In this document: positions 46,255-54,805 of the stretch, one piece after another
How the letters are laid out: each line of letters opens with the position of its first letter
Numbering within the stretch: position 1 is the first letter of the stretch
Assembly (NCBI RefSeq): GCF_004339245.1
Contig: NZ_SMGG01000004.1
Span: forward strand, 1 to 64,000
Reading direction: 5' to 3'
Length of the DNA: 64,000 nucleotides
Source of the DNA: Seleniivibrio woodruffii
Lineage (GTDB): Bacteria > Chrysiogenota > Deferribacteres > Deferribacterales > Geovibrionaceae
Translations under genes and position numbers: made by a program
Notes under the pieces: model-generated
Seen by the model: only the letters and a program-made list of their open reading frames with translations
The model's database searches: none
What the model was told of the DNA's origin: nothing

Positions 46255-47277
46255 CTATATTTCTGCCAGTTTACCGTGGGTTTTATTGTAATATGCCGAG
46301 GGGTGTTTGGCAACCTGCCATTCAGCCTCGGAAAGGAGTTTTGCACAGTCGGCAACGGACACGCCTCTGTTCTCTTCTGTTTTCTCTTTTGTGTCTCTGG
46401 GATTTCCGCCCACCTCAGCCCAGAAAAGGTTCGCTCCGGCCATCGCTCCCATAACGTTAGGTTCGTGGGTGCAGTTGCCCAGAACGGTCATTGGTGTGGC
46501 GATACGGGTCACAGCCACTATCTGCGCAAGCCTCAGCTCGGATATCATTCCGTACTGTTCGAGGTCAGAGCCGGGTATTGTTATTCTGCGCATGGCTCCG
46601 CTGAACGCAGGGTCGAATGATGCGGCAAGGAGAATTTTCTCAGCTATCTCCTCGTTAGTGTGTTCGGGACCTATTGGTTCAACGCAGGTTCCGACTATAA
46701 GCCCCGCATCCTGAAACGCTCTGATGGTTTTCAGGCGGTTCTTCACAGGTGCGTTGGTCTTGTCCCCTTCGCCCATGCGGATGGCATGGTAGGTTCCGTT
46801 GAATCCAGCATCCTTCATGCGTTTTGCCTGTTCAGGGGTCATATCGCCCACGTTGGCTATCATAAGGGTTTCGGGGCGCAGAACTTTTCTGACCTCCGAG
46901 GATATCTCGATGAATTTTCCGAAATCATAGTTGGCAGTTGTCATAAGGAACACTGCGGCGTTCTCTTCGGAATTGTCAAATCCCAGAGCGTACTCCGTGC
47001 ATTCCTGAACGGTAAGCTCTTTCGGCTCTTTGAAGATGCCGTATTTTGCGGCGAATGCGCAGAAACGGCAGTTTACCGGGCAGGGGGCGAGGTTCAGCGC
47101 AAACTGGCCGTGCACCTCGGCGGTGTTGCCTGTCAGCTCTCTGGATATGCGTGAGCTTTCGCCCATAAGCACTGCCGCCTCACGGGATCTGGGGTTTATT
47201 TCCAGCATGGAGACTACCTCCTGCTGAGTAAATGCCTCTCTGTTATTAACTTTTTTGATGATATCGTGAATGTTCAT
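46255..47277 (-). CDS. BioB-like radical SAM protein
   Basis: 340 aa. Radical SAM cluster CPVNCRFCAF (CxxxCxxC), a TIM-barrel pattern with MIANVGDMTPEQAKRM and GTYHAIRMGEGDKTN, and a C-terminal BATS-like region. It resembles biotin synthase and its relatives more than HydE, MqnE or CofH, but I cannot name the substrate. ATG at 47277 has GGAG six bases before it. Genes for biotin synthesis are not nearby; it is co-transcribed with an RhtB-type exporter and faces the LysG-type regulator. Confidence 0.8.
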   Translation of the reverse strand: MNIHDIIKKVNNREAFTQQEVVSMLEINPRSREAAVLMGESSRISRELTGNTAEVHGQFALNLAPCPVNCRFCAFAAKYGIFKEPKELTVQECTEYALGFDNSEENAAVFLMTTANYDFGKFIEISSEVRKVLRPETLMIANVGDMTPEQAKRMKDAGFNGTYHAIRMGEGDKTNAPVKNRLKTIRAFQDAGLIVGTCVEPIGPEHTNEEIAEKILLAASFDPAFSGAMRRITIPGSDLEQYGMISELRLAQIVAVTRIATPMTVLGNCTHEPNVMGAMAGANLFWAEVGGNPRDTKEKTEENRGVSVADCAKLLSEAEWQVAKHPSAYYNKTHGKLAEI

Positions 47278-47320
47278 TCTGATCTCCGACTGAAACAAAT
47301 AATGGGCAGAATATAGCAGT

Positions 47321-48202
47321 TTACATATCTTTACAATAGCGGATGAGGGCTTTTGTAAGAGCGTCCAGCGGTTTTGAGTGGATGTTCCATCTGTGCCAGT
47401 AGAGGTGTGCCTCAACTGTGAAGGGTGCGGCGGCATCTGCTATTATGCCCTTTTGCAGAAACGGCCAGCATTGCGGATCGGGCATCATGCCTATTCCAAG
47501 GCCTCTGATGACGGCATCCAGATATTTTTCCACAGACGGAATGAAGAGCGACGGGTACTGAACCTCCTCCGTTCCCAGAGCATTGCGGAACATCTGGGTG
47601 TGCAGGGTGTCCCGCTCGTTATAGATTATTACGGGTACGCTTTTCAGGGCTTCAATGGTGAAGCCTTCGGGGAACCATTCGTCCTTTTTATGGGGTGAAA
47701 CGTACATGCGGTAAGTGGTCTTGCCCAGATAATGAACACTGCATCCCTGCATCGGTGTGCTTCTTGTGCTGATGCATCCTGAAACGTCTCCGTTTTTCAG
47801 CATTCCGTGGGTCACTTCCTGATCGTCCACCCGCAGTTTCAGCAGAATATTCTCCCGCTTCACCGTCTCCTCTATGGCATCGAAGAACCATGTTGCCAGA
47901 GTGTCGGCGTTCAGCCCCACCGAAATGGAGGTGTAGCCGCAGTCCTCGTCGTGGCTGAGGGTTTTTTCAAGCTCCGATTCCAGCATCCGCACCTTATTGA
48001 AATGGGCTATGAATGCTCTGCCGGTGTCCGTTGGCACAGGCGGGTTTGAGCGCACCAGAAGCACGGATTTTGCCGCATCCTCCAGCAGGCGCACCCGCTG
48101 TGACACCGCAGACTGTGTTATGAACAGTTTTTCAGCGGCCTTTTCAAAACCGCCGCACTCAACAACGGCGCAGAAGGCCTCCAGAAGTTTATAATCGTAC
48201 AT
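47321..48202 (-). CDS. lysG: LysR-family regulator, ArgP/LysG type
   Basis: 293 aa LysR regulator with N-terminal winged-helix YKLLEAFCAVVECGGFEKAAEKLFITQSAVSQRVRLLE, typical of ArgP/LysG, then a two-lobe effector domain. ArgP/LysG regulators activate the divergent lysine/arginine exporter when the amino acid is high. Here the exporter is at 48295. No ribosome site is seen before the ATG, and the likely -10 box ends six bases upstream (leaderless candidate). Confidence 0.85.
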   Translation of the reverse strand: MYDYKLLEAFCAVVECGGFEKAAEKLFITQSAVSQRVRLLEDAAKSVLLVRSNPPVPTDTGRAFIAHFNKVRMLESELEKTLSHDEDCGYTSISVGLNADTLATWFFDAIEETVKRENILLKLRVDDQEVTHGMLKNGDVSGCISTRSTPMQGCSVHYLGKTTYRMYVSPHKKDEWFPEGFTIEALKSVPVIIYNERDTLHTQMFRNALGTEEVQYPSLFIPSVEKYLDAVIRGLGIGMMPDPQCWPFLQKGIIADAAAPFTVEAHLYWHRWNIHSKPLDALTKALIRYCKDM

Positions 48203-48208
48203 GGGGTG

Positions 48209-48237
48209 ATATTAGCAAAGCTTATGTATTATGAAAA
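48209..48237 (-). promoter_or_regulatory. Promoter of the LysG-type regulator
   Basis: On the minus strand TTTTCA and TAATAT are 17 bases apart, and the -10 box ends six bases before the ATG, leaving no room for a ribosome site. Confidence 0.4.
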
Positions 48238-48245
48238 CAATTAAT

Positions 48246-48274
48246 TTTACTTTCAGGCCGGTCTGTCATATGTT
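48246..48274 (+). promoter_or_regulatory. Promoter of the LysE exporter
   Basis: TTTACT (48246-48251) and TATGTT (48269-48274), 17-base spacing, 20 bases before the ATG at 48295. The 92-base divergent gap should also hold the LysG/ArgP site. Confidence 0.4.
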
Positions 48275-48294
48275 CTTTCGAAAGGAGAGACTAA

Positions 48295-48891
48295 ATGACT
48301 GCATTTGTTAGCGGATTTTCAACAGGAGCCGGACTCATAATAGCCATAGGAGCGCAGAACGCATTCGTGCTGACCCAGAGCGTGAAACGGAATCACCACT
48401 TTAAGGTGGCTCTCATCTGTGCATTCTTCGATGTACTTTTCATCATGACAGGCGTCGCAGGAGTTGGTTCCTATGTGGCTTCCAACCCCACGCTTATGGC
48501 ATGGACAACATGGGGCGGTGCACTGTTTCTCTACTGGTACGGTTTTCTCTCCCTCAAGTCCGCTTTCTCCCACCGCAAAATGGAGCTGAGCGACGAAACG
48601 GATTCCAGCGTTAAAAAAACTCTGCTGGCAACCATCGCCGTAACGGTTCTTAACCCCCATGTATATCTGGACACAGTGCTCCTTGTGGGCAGCATCAGCG
48701 CAGGGTTCATGGGCAATGGCCGCTATGTTTTCGGTCTTGGAGCCTCAACAGCCTCCGTCCTCTGGTTCTTTGCCCTTGTTCTCTTCGGTTCGGCTCTGGC
48801 CAGAGTGTTCGCAAGACCTATCGTCTGGCGCATACTGGACGGCGTGGTCTGCTGTACGATGTGGGGCGTGGCCACTTCTCTTATAATATAA
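48295..48891 (+). CDS. lysE: LysE/ArgO-type basic amino-acid exporter
   Basis: 198 aa, six helices. The first helix region FSTGAGLIIAIGAQNAFVLTQSVKRNH is the LysE/ArgO signature. It exports L-lysine and/or L-arginine. The divergent LysG/ArgP-type regulator supports that role. AAGGAG precedes the ATG by six bases. Confidence 0.9.
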   Translation: MTAFVSGFSTGAGLIIAIGAQNAFVLTQSVKRNHHFKVALICAFFDVLFIMTGVAGVGSYVASNPTLMAWTTWGGALFLYWYGFLSLKSAFSHRKMELSDETDSSVKKTLLATIAVTVLNPHVYLDTVLLVGSISAGFMGNGRYVFGLGASTASVLWFFALVLFGSALARVFARPIVWRILDGVVCCTMWGVATSLII

Positions 48892-48895
48892 TTTG

Positions 48896-48904
48896 TGCTA
48901 TAAT
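48896..48904 (+). promoter_or_regulatory. Extended -10 box before photolyase
   Basis: TGC-TATAAT (48896-48904) ends five bases before the photolyase ATG at 48910, with no ribosome site between. A near-leaderless transcript is possible, though read-through from lysE (stop 48889-48891) may also supply it. Confidence 0.4.
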
Positions 48905-48909
48905 GGCAG

Positions 48910-50241
48910 ATGGATAAAAGATTCATCTATAAGCTGAATGATAAACCCGCCACGGCGGGCAGGGTGGTCTACTGGATGTCCAGAGACCAGAGGGTGCAGG
49001 ACAACAGGGCTATGATATTTGCCGCTGAACGGGCGAAGCAAACGGGCTTCGGGTTTGCAGTGGTGTTCTGTGTCGCTCCCGGTTTTCCCAATGCGAATGC
49101 GTTCCATTACAGGTTCATGCTGGACGGTCTTAAAGAGGTTCAGCAGGAGCTTGAGTCACTTAATATTCCCTTCTTTCTGCTGACAGGCAGACCTCAGGAC
49201 GAAATTCCGGAATTTGTGAAACATTATAAGGTTAAGGCTCTGGTCTGCGACTTTATGCCGCTGAAAGTGCCTATGGCATGGCGGGCGGAGGTCGCGGCTT
49301 CCCTTGATATCCCCGTGTATGAGGTGGACGCACACAACGTTGTTCCCTGCCGCTTCGTTTCCAACAAGCAGGAATACGCTGCACGAACCATCAGACCGAA
49401 GATTCACAGATATCTGGGCGAATTTCTCACGGAACTGCCACGGATAGAGCGTCAGGAGGCTGTTTTCTCACAGTCCGTCCCATCTGCCGACTGGAAAAGG
49501 GCTGAAGGCTTTTATCCCTGCGGCGGGAGTTTTCCTCTGCCAACAGGTACGAAAGCGGGGCTTGAGACCCTCGCAGACTTTGTTTCAGAAGGCATTCACC
49601 GCTATGACGAAGGCAGAAACGACCCCAACGAGGATGCACAGTCAAAAATGTCACCGTACTTTCATTTCGGACAGGTTGCTCCACAGCGGGCGGCTCTGGA
49701 CGTTCTGAACTCGGACGCTCCGCAGGCTGATAAGGATGCCTATATCGAGGAACTTATCGTCCGGCGTGAGCTTTCGGACAACTACTGCCTGTATAATCCC
49801 CGATACGACAGCATTGAGGGAGCGGACGGCTGGGCGTTGAAAACACTGGATGAGCACAGGATTGATATGCGTGAGTATGTTTATATCTATGAGGAGTTTG
49901 AGGCCGCAAAGACCCATGACCCTCTATGGAACGCCGCCCAGAAACAGCTTAGGCACACGGGAAGGATACACGGCTACATGCGGATGTACTGGGCGAAAAA
50001 GATTCTGGAATGGACTCCCGATCCGGAAACTGCTTTCGGATATGCGCTGTTGCTTAACGACACCTATGCACTGGACGGCAGAGACCCCAACGGATACGTG
50101 GGCGTTGCATGGAGCATTGCGGGTGTGCACGACAGGGCGTGGTTCGAAAGACCAGTGTTCGGAAAGATAAGGTATATGAATTATAACGGCTGTAAGTCGA
50201 AATTTGATATAGAAAGCTACATAAAAAAAGCCCGGTTCTGA
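48910..50241 (+). CDS. phrB: Class II CPD photolyase
   Basis: 443 aa. FAD/light-driven repair of cyclobutane pyrimidine dimers. The C-terminal signature M-R-M-Y-W-A-K-K-I-L-E-W followed by DTYALDGRDPNGYVGVAWSIAG is specific to class II photolyases (archaeal/eukaryotic-like and some bacterial), distinct from E. coli PhrB class I. N-terminal alpha/beta domain starts VVYWMSRDQRVQDNRA. Starts 18 bases after the lysE stop, so it may be partly co-transcribed with it. Confidence 0.92.
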   Translation: MDKRFIYKLNDKPATAGRVVYWMSRDQRVQDNRAMIFAAERAKQTGFGFAVVFCVAPGFPNANAFHYRFMLDGLKEVQQELESLNIPFFLLTGRPQDEIPEFVKHYKVKALVCDFMPLKVPMAWRAEVAASLDIPVYEVDAHNVVPCRFVSNKQEYAARTIRPKIHRYLGEFLTELPRIERQEAVFSQSVPSADWKRAEGFYPCGGSFPLPTGTKAGLETLADFVSEGIHRYDEGRNDPNEDAQSKMSPYFHFGQVAPQRAALDVLNSDAPQADKDAYIEELIVRRELSDNYCLYNPRYDSIEGADGWALKTLDEHRIDMREYVYIYEEFEAAKTHDPLWNAAQKQLRHTGRIHGYMRMYWAKKILEWTPDPETAFGYALLLNDTYALDGRDPNGYVGVAWSIAGVHDRAWFERPVFGKIRYMNYNGCKSKFDIESYIKKARF

Positions 50242-50250
50242 GACCGGGCT
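50229..50250 (-). terminator. Terminator-like hairpin after the photolyase gene
   Basis: AGCCCGGT / ACCGGGCT (50229-50236 and 50243-50250) with a 6-base loop. The T-run follows on the minus strand (A-run at 50223-50229 of the plus strand), so it best fits stopping leftward transcripts from the chemoreceptor gene. Confidence 0.6.
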
Positions 50251-50282
50251 CAGACCAATGACAAAGTCGATTTTTTTGTTTT

Positions 50283-50427
50283 ATCTCCCCCTTTAATAAA
50301 GGGGGATCAAGGTGGATTTACATTTAATACCAATGAAAATCCACCCCAGCCCTCCTTTCCGGCTAGCCCGGTGCAGAAACAGTTGCATAAAATAGTGCAA
50401 ATGTTTTGACAAAGGAGGGAGCAATGC
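50283..50427. repeat. Multi-hairpin intergenic repeat
   Basis: Three nested or tandem inverted repeats: CCCCCTTT/AAAGGGGG (50287-50305), GGTGGATT/AATCCACC (50311-50345) and CCCTCCTTT/AAAGGAGGG (50350-50358, 50411-50419). The CCCCCTTTAATAAAGGGGG unit matches the one at 44516-44535. Confidence 0.7.
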
Positions 50428-50434
50428 AGTTGTT

Positions 50435-52033
50435 TTAAACCTTGAAATGCCTGAGCATTGATGAAAGCTCAGTTGCCTTCGCATTCAGCGAAGCGGCGAT
50501 GGAGCTTACGTCGTCTCCGGCCAGTGTGTTCTGCTCGGAGAGTTTATAGAGGGAGCGCATTATCTGGATAAGTTCTTTTGTACGGGTGGCTATCAGCGTT
50601 GTTTTGTTGACCAGCGTTGCCGAGGTTTTGAGTGAAATCTCCAGATCGCTCTTGGTGTCTCCTGCAAGGGTTATAAGTTCGTTGGAGCTTTCCGCAACCC
50701 CCAGAATCTTTTTGGAAAGGGTGTCGGTCTCCCTGCTGATTGACTCCACGCTCTCCACCAGTTCGCTTGTGGTGGCGTTTATGGTTCCCAGTGACGACTG
50801 GGTGCGTTCCGCCAGTTTGCGAACCTCGTCCGCAACAACGGCGAATCCTCTGCCGTGTTCTCCTGCTCTTGCGGCCTCAATTGATGCGTTAAGCGCCAGA
50901 AGGTTGGTCTGGTCGGCTATGTCGGATATCATGCCCAGAACTGAGGAAATCTGCGCCATCTGCTCATTCAGCGAGCGTATCCTGTCGGAAAGCTCCGACT
51001 GGCGTCTGCTGTCCTGAACTATGGCCGCCGAGAACTGCTTCAGCTGAAGGGTGAACTCATCGAGCTGTCTGTTCCCTTTTTCGATGACCTCTGTGGTGGT
51101 GACGGACATCTCCTCGGTAACATCCAGTTCCTGTCCGACCTCACGGGTCAGCTCACCGCTTTTTGAAACCAGATCCATCTGCTGGTGTATGTTCTCCGAC
51201 AGTGCGTCCGCCGTGGATGCCAGTCTGATGCTGGATTCCTGAGTTTCATCGGCGTTTTTCATCGTGGAGGATACAACGCTGTGTATCTTGTCTATGAAGT
51301 TGTCGACGTGCTTTGCCGTGTCGCCCAGCTCGTCGTGGCTGTCGACGTTCAGTCTCAGGCGCAGGTCTCCGTCGCCTTCGGATATGTCGTGCATCCTGTC
51401 TCTGAAAGAGAGCAGGAAACCTATGAGTATTTTTGAGGCTATCATAAGAAGCGACAGGGAAATGATAGTAACTGCGGCAAAGAACAGCTGGAGCTTAAGG
51501 GTGTTGCCGACGTTTGCTTCGGACTCTTCCTGAAGCATTGTAACAGCCTTGTTCATCTCTGTCAGCAGGGTCATGTTGTTCTGCATCAGATAGCTGAATG
51601 CGTCTTCATCGCCGTTTTCAACATATTTAGTGATATTGCCGGAGAAAACATTCCATATGTCCGCAACCTTCTTTATCTGCTCCAGTGCGGGGCCTTCCAC
51701 GGCCTCGATAAAGACCTTCTCGCCTTCAGGATCGGCAGAAACGGGAACCTCGCCGGAGTTCAGAAAGCCTTGCAGTGTCATGTCGAAGTTTTTGACGGAA
51801 CCCGTCAGGTTTTTTCTGGCGGCCTCTTTCTCGGCTCCGGAACTGATCCTGAAAACCAGAACCTCTTTTGTCATTTTTTGTGAAAGCATACGCTGTCTGC
51901 CGCCAAGGTTGACCAGCAGAGCATCTGATTTCTGAGAGGAGATCACGATCCAGTTTAACGCAAAGGAAACGATTATGATGAGAAATACAATAATTGTGGG
52001 GATAAAGAGTTTTTGTCTGATGCCCAAATTCAT
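50435..52033 (-). CDS. Methyl-accepting chemotaxis protein with PilJ/NIT-like sensor
   Basis: 532 aa. Helix about 12-32, then a periplasmic helical bundle containing [11 protein letters not shown], the motif shared by PilJ-type and NarX nitrate-sensing domains, a second helix (about 180-205), HAMP, and the signalling tip [20 protein letters not shown]. The GRQRM motif suggests nitrate/nitrite or related anion sensing, by family analogy. GAGGG precedes the ATG. Confidence 0.88.
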   Translation of the reverse strand: MNLGIRQKLFIPTIIVFLIIIVSFALNWIVISSQKSDALLVNLGGRQRMLSQKMTKEVLVFRISSGAEKEAARKNLTGSVKNFDMTLQGFLNSGEVPVSADPEGEKVFIEAVEGPALEQIKKVADIWNVFSGNITKYVENGDEDAFSYLMQNNMTLLTEMNKAVTMLQEESEANVGNTLKLQLFFAAVTIISLSLLMIASKILIGFLLSFRDRMHDISEGDGDLRLRLNVDSHDELGDTAKHVDNFIDKIHSVVSSTMKNADETQESSIRLASTADALSENIHQQMDLVSKSGELTREVGQELDVTEEMSVTTTEVIEKGNRQLDEFTLQLKQFSAAIVQDSRRQSELSDRIRSLNEQMAQISSVLGMISDIADQTNLLALNASIEAARAGEHGRGFAVVADEVRKLAERTQSSLGTINATTSELVESVESISRETDTLSKKILGVAESSNELITLAGDTKSDLEISLKTSATLVNKTTLIATRTKELIQIMRSLYKLSEQNTLAGDDVSSIAASLNAKATELSSMLRHFKV

Positions 52034-52180
52034 ACGAACCCTCTGTTTAAGTTGGCTGGCATATTAGCACATAAACAATACTTCTGTCCTCTAAAAAATA
52101 CAAGCAGATGTTATAAATCATTGGTTAGCTATTGGAAAATGTATTTACCGATAATATTTAAAAACGACACAAAATAAATC

Positions 52181-52209
52181 TTGTTAAAAATTATCCGGTT
52201 TCATATTAT
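52181..52209 (+). promoter_or_regulatory. Promoter of the HMA-like gene
   Basis: TTGTTA (52181-52186) and TATTAT (52204-52209) with 17-base spacing, 31 bases before the ATG. Confidence 0.55.
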
Positions 52210-52239
52210 AGCATAAGACACAATGGAGAGACACAATAT

Positions 52240-52506
52240 ATGAACTGTTATTATTTGCAGATAGAGGGTATGGGTTTTGAGAACGGAACCGTTTGCGTTC
52301 CGTGTGTATTCGCTTTTCTGAAAGAGATAGAGAAACAGAAGGGCGTTATGTCAGTGAGATTTTTAAGCATGGAAAAAGAGTTTCTGGTGGCAAGCGAAGA
52401 CCCTAAGCCCGAAAAGGTGAAAAAGCGTGCTTTGGAAGCTCTTAAAAAAGCCGGACTGAGTCTGGGCAAAGAGTTCAGACTGCGCTCCGTCAGGACTTGC
52501 TGTTAA
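52240..52506 (+). CDS. Small HMA-like metal-binding protein
   Basis: 88 aa with a predicted beta-alpha-beta-beta-alpha-beta fold: LQIEGMGFENGTVCVPCVFAFLKEI then GVMSVRFLSMEKEFLV and a C-terminal helix. The CVPC motif sits a few residues later than the CxxC of classic HMA domains, and a terminal CC ends the protein. This suits a metallochaperone. It converges on zntB with a 17-base 3' overlap and is probably linked to metal homeostasis. GGAGAG stands 11 bases before the ATG. Confidence 0.7.
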   Translation: MNCYYLQIEGMGFENGTVCVPCVFAFLKEIEKQKGVMSVRFLSMEKEFLVASEDPKPEKVKKRALEALKKAGLSLGKEFRLRSVRTCC

Positions 52507-53467
52507 ATCTTTTTGACTTTCTGATGGCCAGCATCTGCACCACAAGAATGATCACAAGTATTACTATGAAATAGAAAAATCCCCATTCGCTGCGCCCGCC
52601 GGGTATGCCGCCAAGATTCACCCCCAGAAGTCCTGTCAGAAATGTCAGCGGCAGAAACACAGCCGCCATCATCGAGATGAAATACATGTTCTTGTTTATT
52701 TTTTCGTTGGTAATAGCTGTCACTTCGTCCTGAAGCACATAGCATCTGTTGTCCAGAGCGTCCAGATCTTCAATGAATTTGCTTATTTTGTTTATGCATT
52801 CCTGAATGCGCTGTTCCTCTTCGGCATTGAACAGGCTGCCCTTTGTTGCGGCCAGTTTTGATGCGGCGTCCTTCTGCGGCGAAAAATATCTGGAAAAGGT
52901 TATGACTGCACGGCGTATCTCAGATATCTGCCTGCGCTGATTGATGTCGGATTCGTCAATTATGCGGTATTCAAGTTCGTAGGTATCGTCTTTCAGGTCT
53001 GTTATGTAGCTTTCCGCCCGCTCTGTGAGAATCTCCAGCAGAAGTGTTACCACTGCGCCCGTTGTTTCCGGTGCGTCATGCTGTTTCAGAGCTATGGCAA
53101 GGTCTTCCACTGCGTGGCACTGTCTTTTTGAGGTGGATATTATCCTGTCTTTCAGAACCAGCATCCTGACTGAGATCATATCGTGAGGATCCTGCTCGGT
53201 GTTCAGATTCACCGCACGCAGGTTCAGCATGTATCCTTCCTCATAGAACACCGCTCTGGGGCGGGTGTCCTCCGCCAGAAGGCTTTCAATGGCCAGCGGG
53301 TTTATCCCTTCCTGCTCCAGCCACTGTCTTGTGCGGTCGCTGTCGGCCTCCATGTGGAGCCACGACATTTTTCTGGTCAGGTTAGGCGAGTGGTGTGTGC
53401 GGTCGGTATCTATCCAGCCGTTTGTTTCCGAAAGAATGAAACTATATGTGATATATGATTTATCCAT
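52490..53467 (-). CDS. zntB: Zinc transporter ZntB (CorA family)
   Basis: 325 aa CorA-superfamily pentameric channel. Large cytosolic N-domain, then two C-terminal helices with the signature G-V-N-L-G-G-I-P-G (the ZntB form of the CorA GMN motif) before the periplasmic loop. ZntB moves zinc. The ATG at 53467 has GAGG nine bases before it; TTG at 53482 is the alternative. Confidence 0.88.
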   Translation of the reverse strand: MDKSYITYSFILSETNGWIDTDRTHHSPNLTRKMSWLHMEADSDRTRQWLEQEGINPLAIESLLAEDTRPRAVFYEEGYMLNLRAVNLNTEQDPHDMISVRMLVLKDRIISTSKRQCHAVEDLAIALKQHDAPETTGAVVTLLLEILTERAESYITDLKDDTYELEYRIIDESDINQRRQISEIRRAVITFSRYFSPQKDAASKLAATKGSLFNAEEEQRIQECINKISKFIEDLDALDNRCYVLQDEVTAITNEKINKNMYFISMMAAVFLPLTFLTGLLGVNLGGIPGGRSEWGFFYFIVILVIILVVQMLAIRKSKRFNSKS

Positions 53468-53537
53468 TGTATAAAACCTCAAAAAGAGTATACCTGATTA
53501 GTATAATGTATTCTACGCAAATTGGAGTTCCGGCTGT

Positions 53538-54731
53538 ATGATTAGTTCTCTGAAGATCAAAAACCCCTCACTTTACATAGTTTTTCTTTCGCTGATAGGC
53601 GCAACACCACCCCTTGCAACAGATATGTATCTGGCGGCCATTCCCAGAATTGCGGCGGAATGGAACGTTCATGTTGCAGAGGTCAATCTGTCGCTGGTTT
53701 TGTGGTTTGCGGCGTTCAGCCTTTCGCTTCTTATTTTCGGCCCGCTTTCCGACAGGTTCGGGCGAAGGCCTGTCCTTCTTTTCGGTCTTGGGCTTTTCGT
53801 TGTTTCCAGTTTTCTCTGCGGGCTGTCTGTGGATCCCGTTTCGCTTATCATTTTCAGGATAATTCAGGGCATAGGCGCCGCCGCTCCCTCTTCGATGGTA
53901 ATGGCCATATGCAGGGATAAATATGACGGTCGTGAAAGACAGAGGGCGCTGGCATATATAGGCGTGATACTCGCCGTTGCTCCCATGGTTGCTCCGTCAA
54001 TAGGCACCATGCTTCTGCATCTGGGCTCATGGAGGCTTATTTTCTTCACTCAGGCCGGAATGGTGGCCATAACTACCATCATTGCCCTTGGATATGAGGA
54101 GACAGCAAAAGAGCGCATAAACGGCAGCATACCTTTTCTGTTCTCACGCTATAAGTCACTTATCCACAACAGGGAATATGCCGCCGCAACAACCATTATG
54201 GGGCTTTCGATCGCACCTTTCTACGGCTTCATCGCCGTTTCACCCGTAATATATATCAAGGTCTTCGGGCTTTCCGAGGCATATTTCAGCATTCTTTTCG
54301 GTATGAACGCAGTCTGCGCCATGGCGGGTTCTTTTGTCAGTGCAAAAATTTCCATCAAGGCCTCTCAGGCGAAAATGATGACTGTAGGTTTCACAGGAGC
54401 CTTTGCCGGAGGGCTTGGGGTTCTGCTTCTGGGTCATATGGGATATCAGTTCTTCGCCGCAGGAATGTTCACTTTCGCTTTTTTCACCGGATTCAACAGA
54501 CCCGTAAGCTCCAGTCTTGTTCTGGAGCAGGTCAAAACGGATATAGGTTCCGCCTCATCCTTTATGGTGTTTTATCAGTTCATGACCGGAGCTGTCTGCA
54601 TGTGGCTGGTCACAATGCCCCACAAAGACCCGCTCAGGTTCTACGGAATTCTGATAACGTCTATAACCCTGACCGTTCTTCTTGTCTGGCCGGTGCTGTT
54701 TAAATGGCTGAGAAAAAAAGGCGGGATTTAA
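53538..54731 (+). CDS. Bcr/CflA family drug:proton antiporter (MFS)
   Basis: 397 aa, 12 helices. The segment FAAFSLSLLIFGPLSDRFGRRPVLLFG is the MFS motif A region of the Bcr/CflA branch, and LVLWFAAFSLS precedes it. Substrate range unknown. TATAAT at 53502-53507 is the likely -10 box. Divergent from zntB. Confidence 0.88.
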   Translation: MISSLKIKNPSLYIVFLSLIGATPPLATDMYLAAIPRIAAEWNVHVAEVNLSLVLWFAAFSLSLLIFGPLSDRFGRRPVLLFGLGLFVVSSFLCGLSVDPVSLIIFRIIQGIGAAAPSSMVMAICRDKYDGRERQRALAYIGVILAVAPMVAPSIGTMLLHLGSWRLIFFTQAGMVAITTIIALGYEETAKERINGSIPFLFSRYKSLIHNREYAAATTIMGLSIAPFYGFIAVSPVIYIKVFGLSEAYFSILFGMNAVCAMAGSFVSAKISIKASQAKMMTVGFTGAFAGGLGVLLLGHMGYQFFAAGMFTFAFFTGFNRPVSSSLVLEQVKTDIGSASSFMVFYQFMTGAVCMWLVTMPHKDPLRFYGILITSITLTVLLVWPVLFKWLRKKGGI

Positions 54732-54743
54732 AATAATCTTGCT

Positions 54744-54770
54744 TGTTAAATAGGATGAGAGAGGTATAAT
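54744..54770 (+). promoter_or_regulatory. Possible promoter of the chemoreceptor at 54806
   Basis: TTGTTA (54744-54749) and TATAAT (54765-54770), short 15-base spacing. Confidence 0.35.
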
Positions 54771-54805
54771 TAGTTCAGTATATTACTTATTCGCTGAGGT
54801 GGGGC

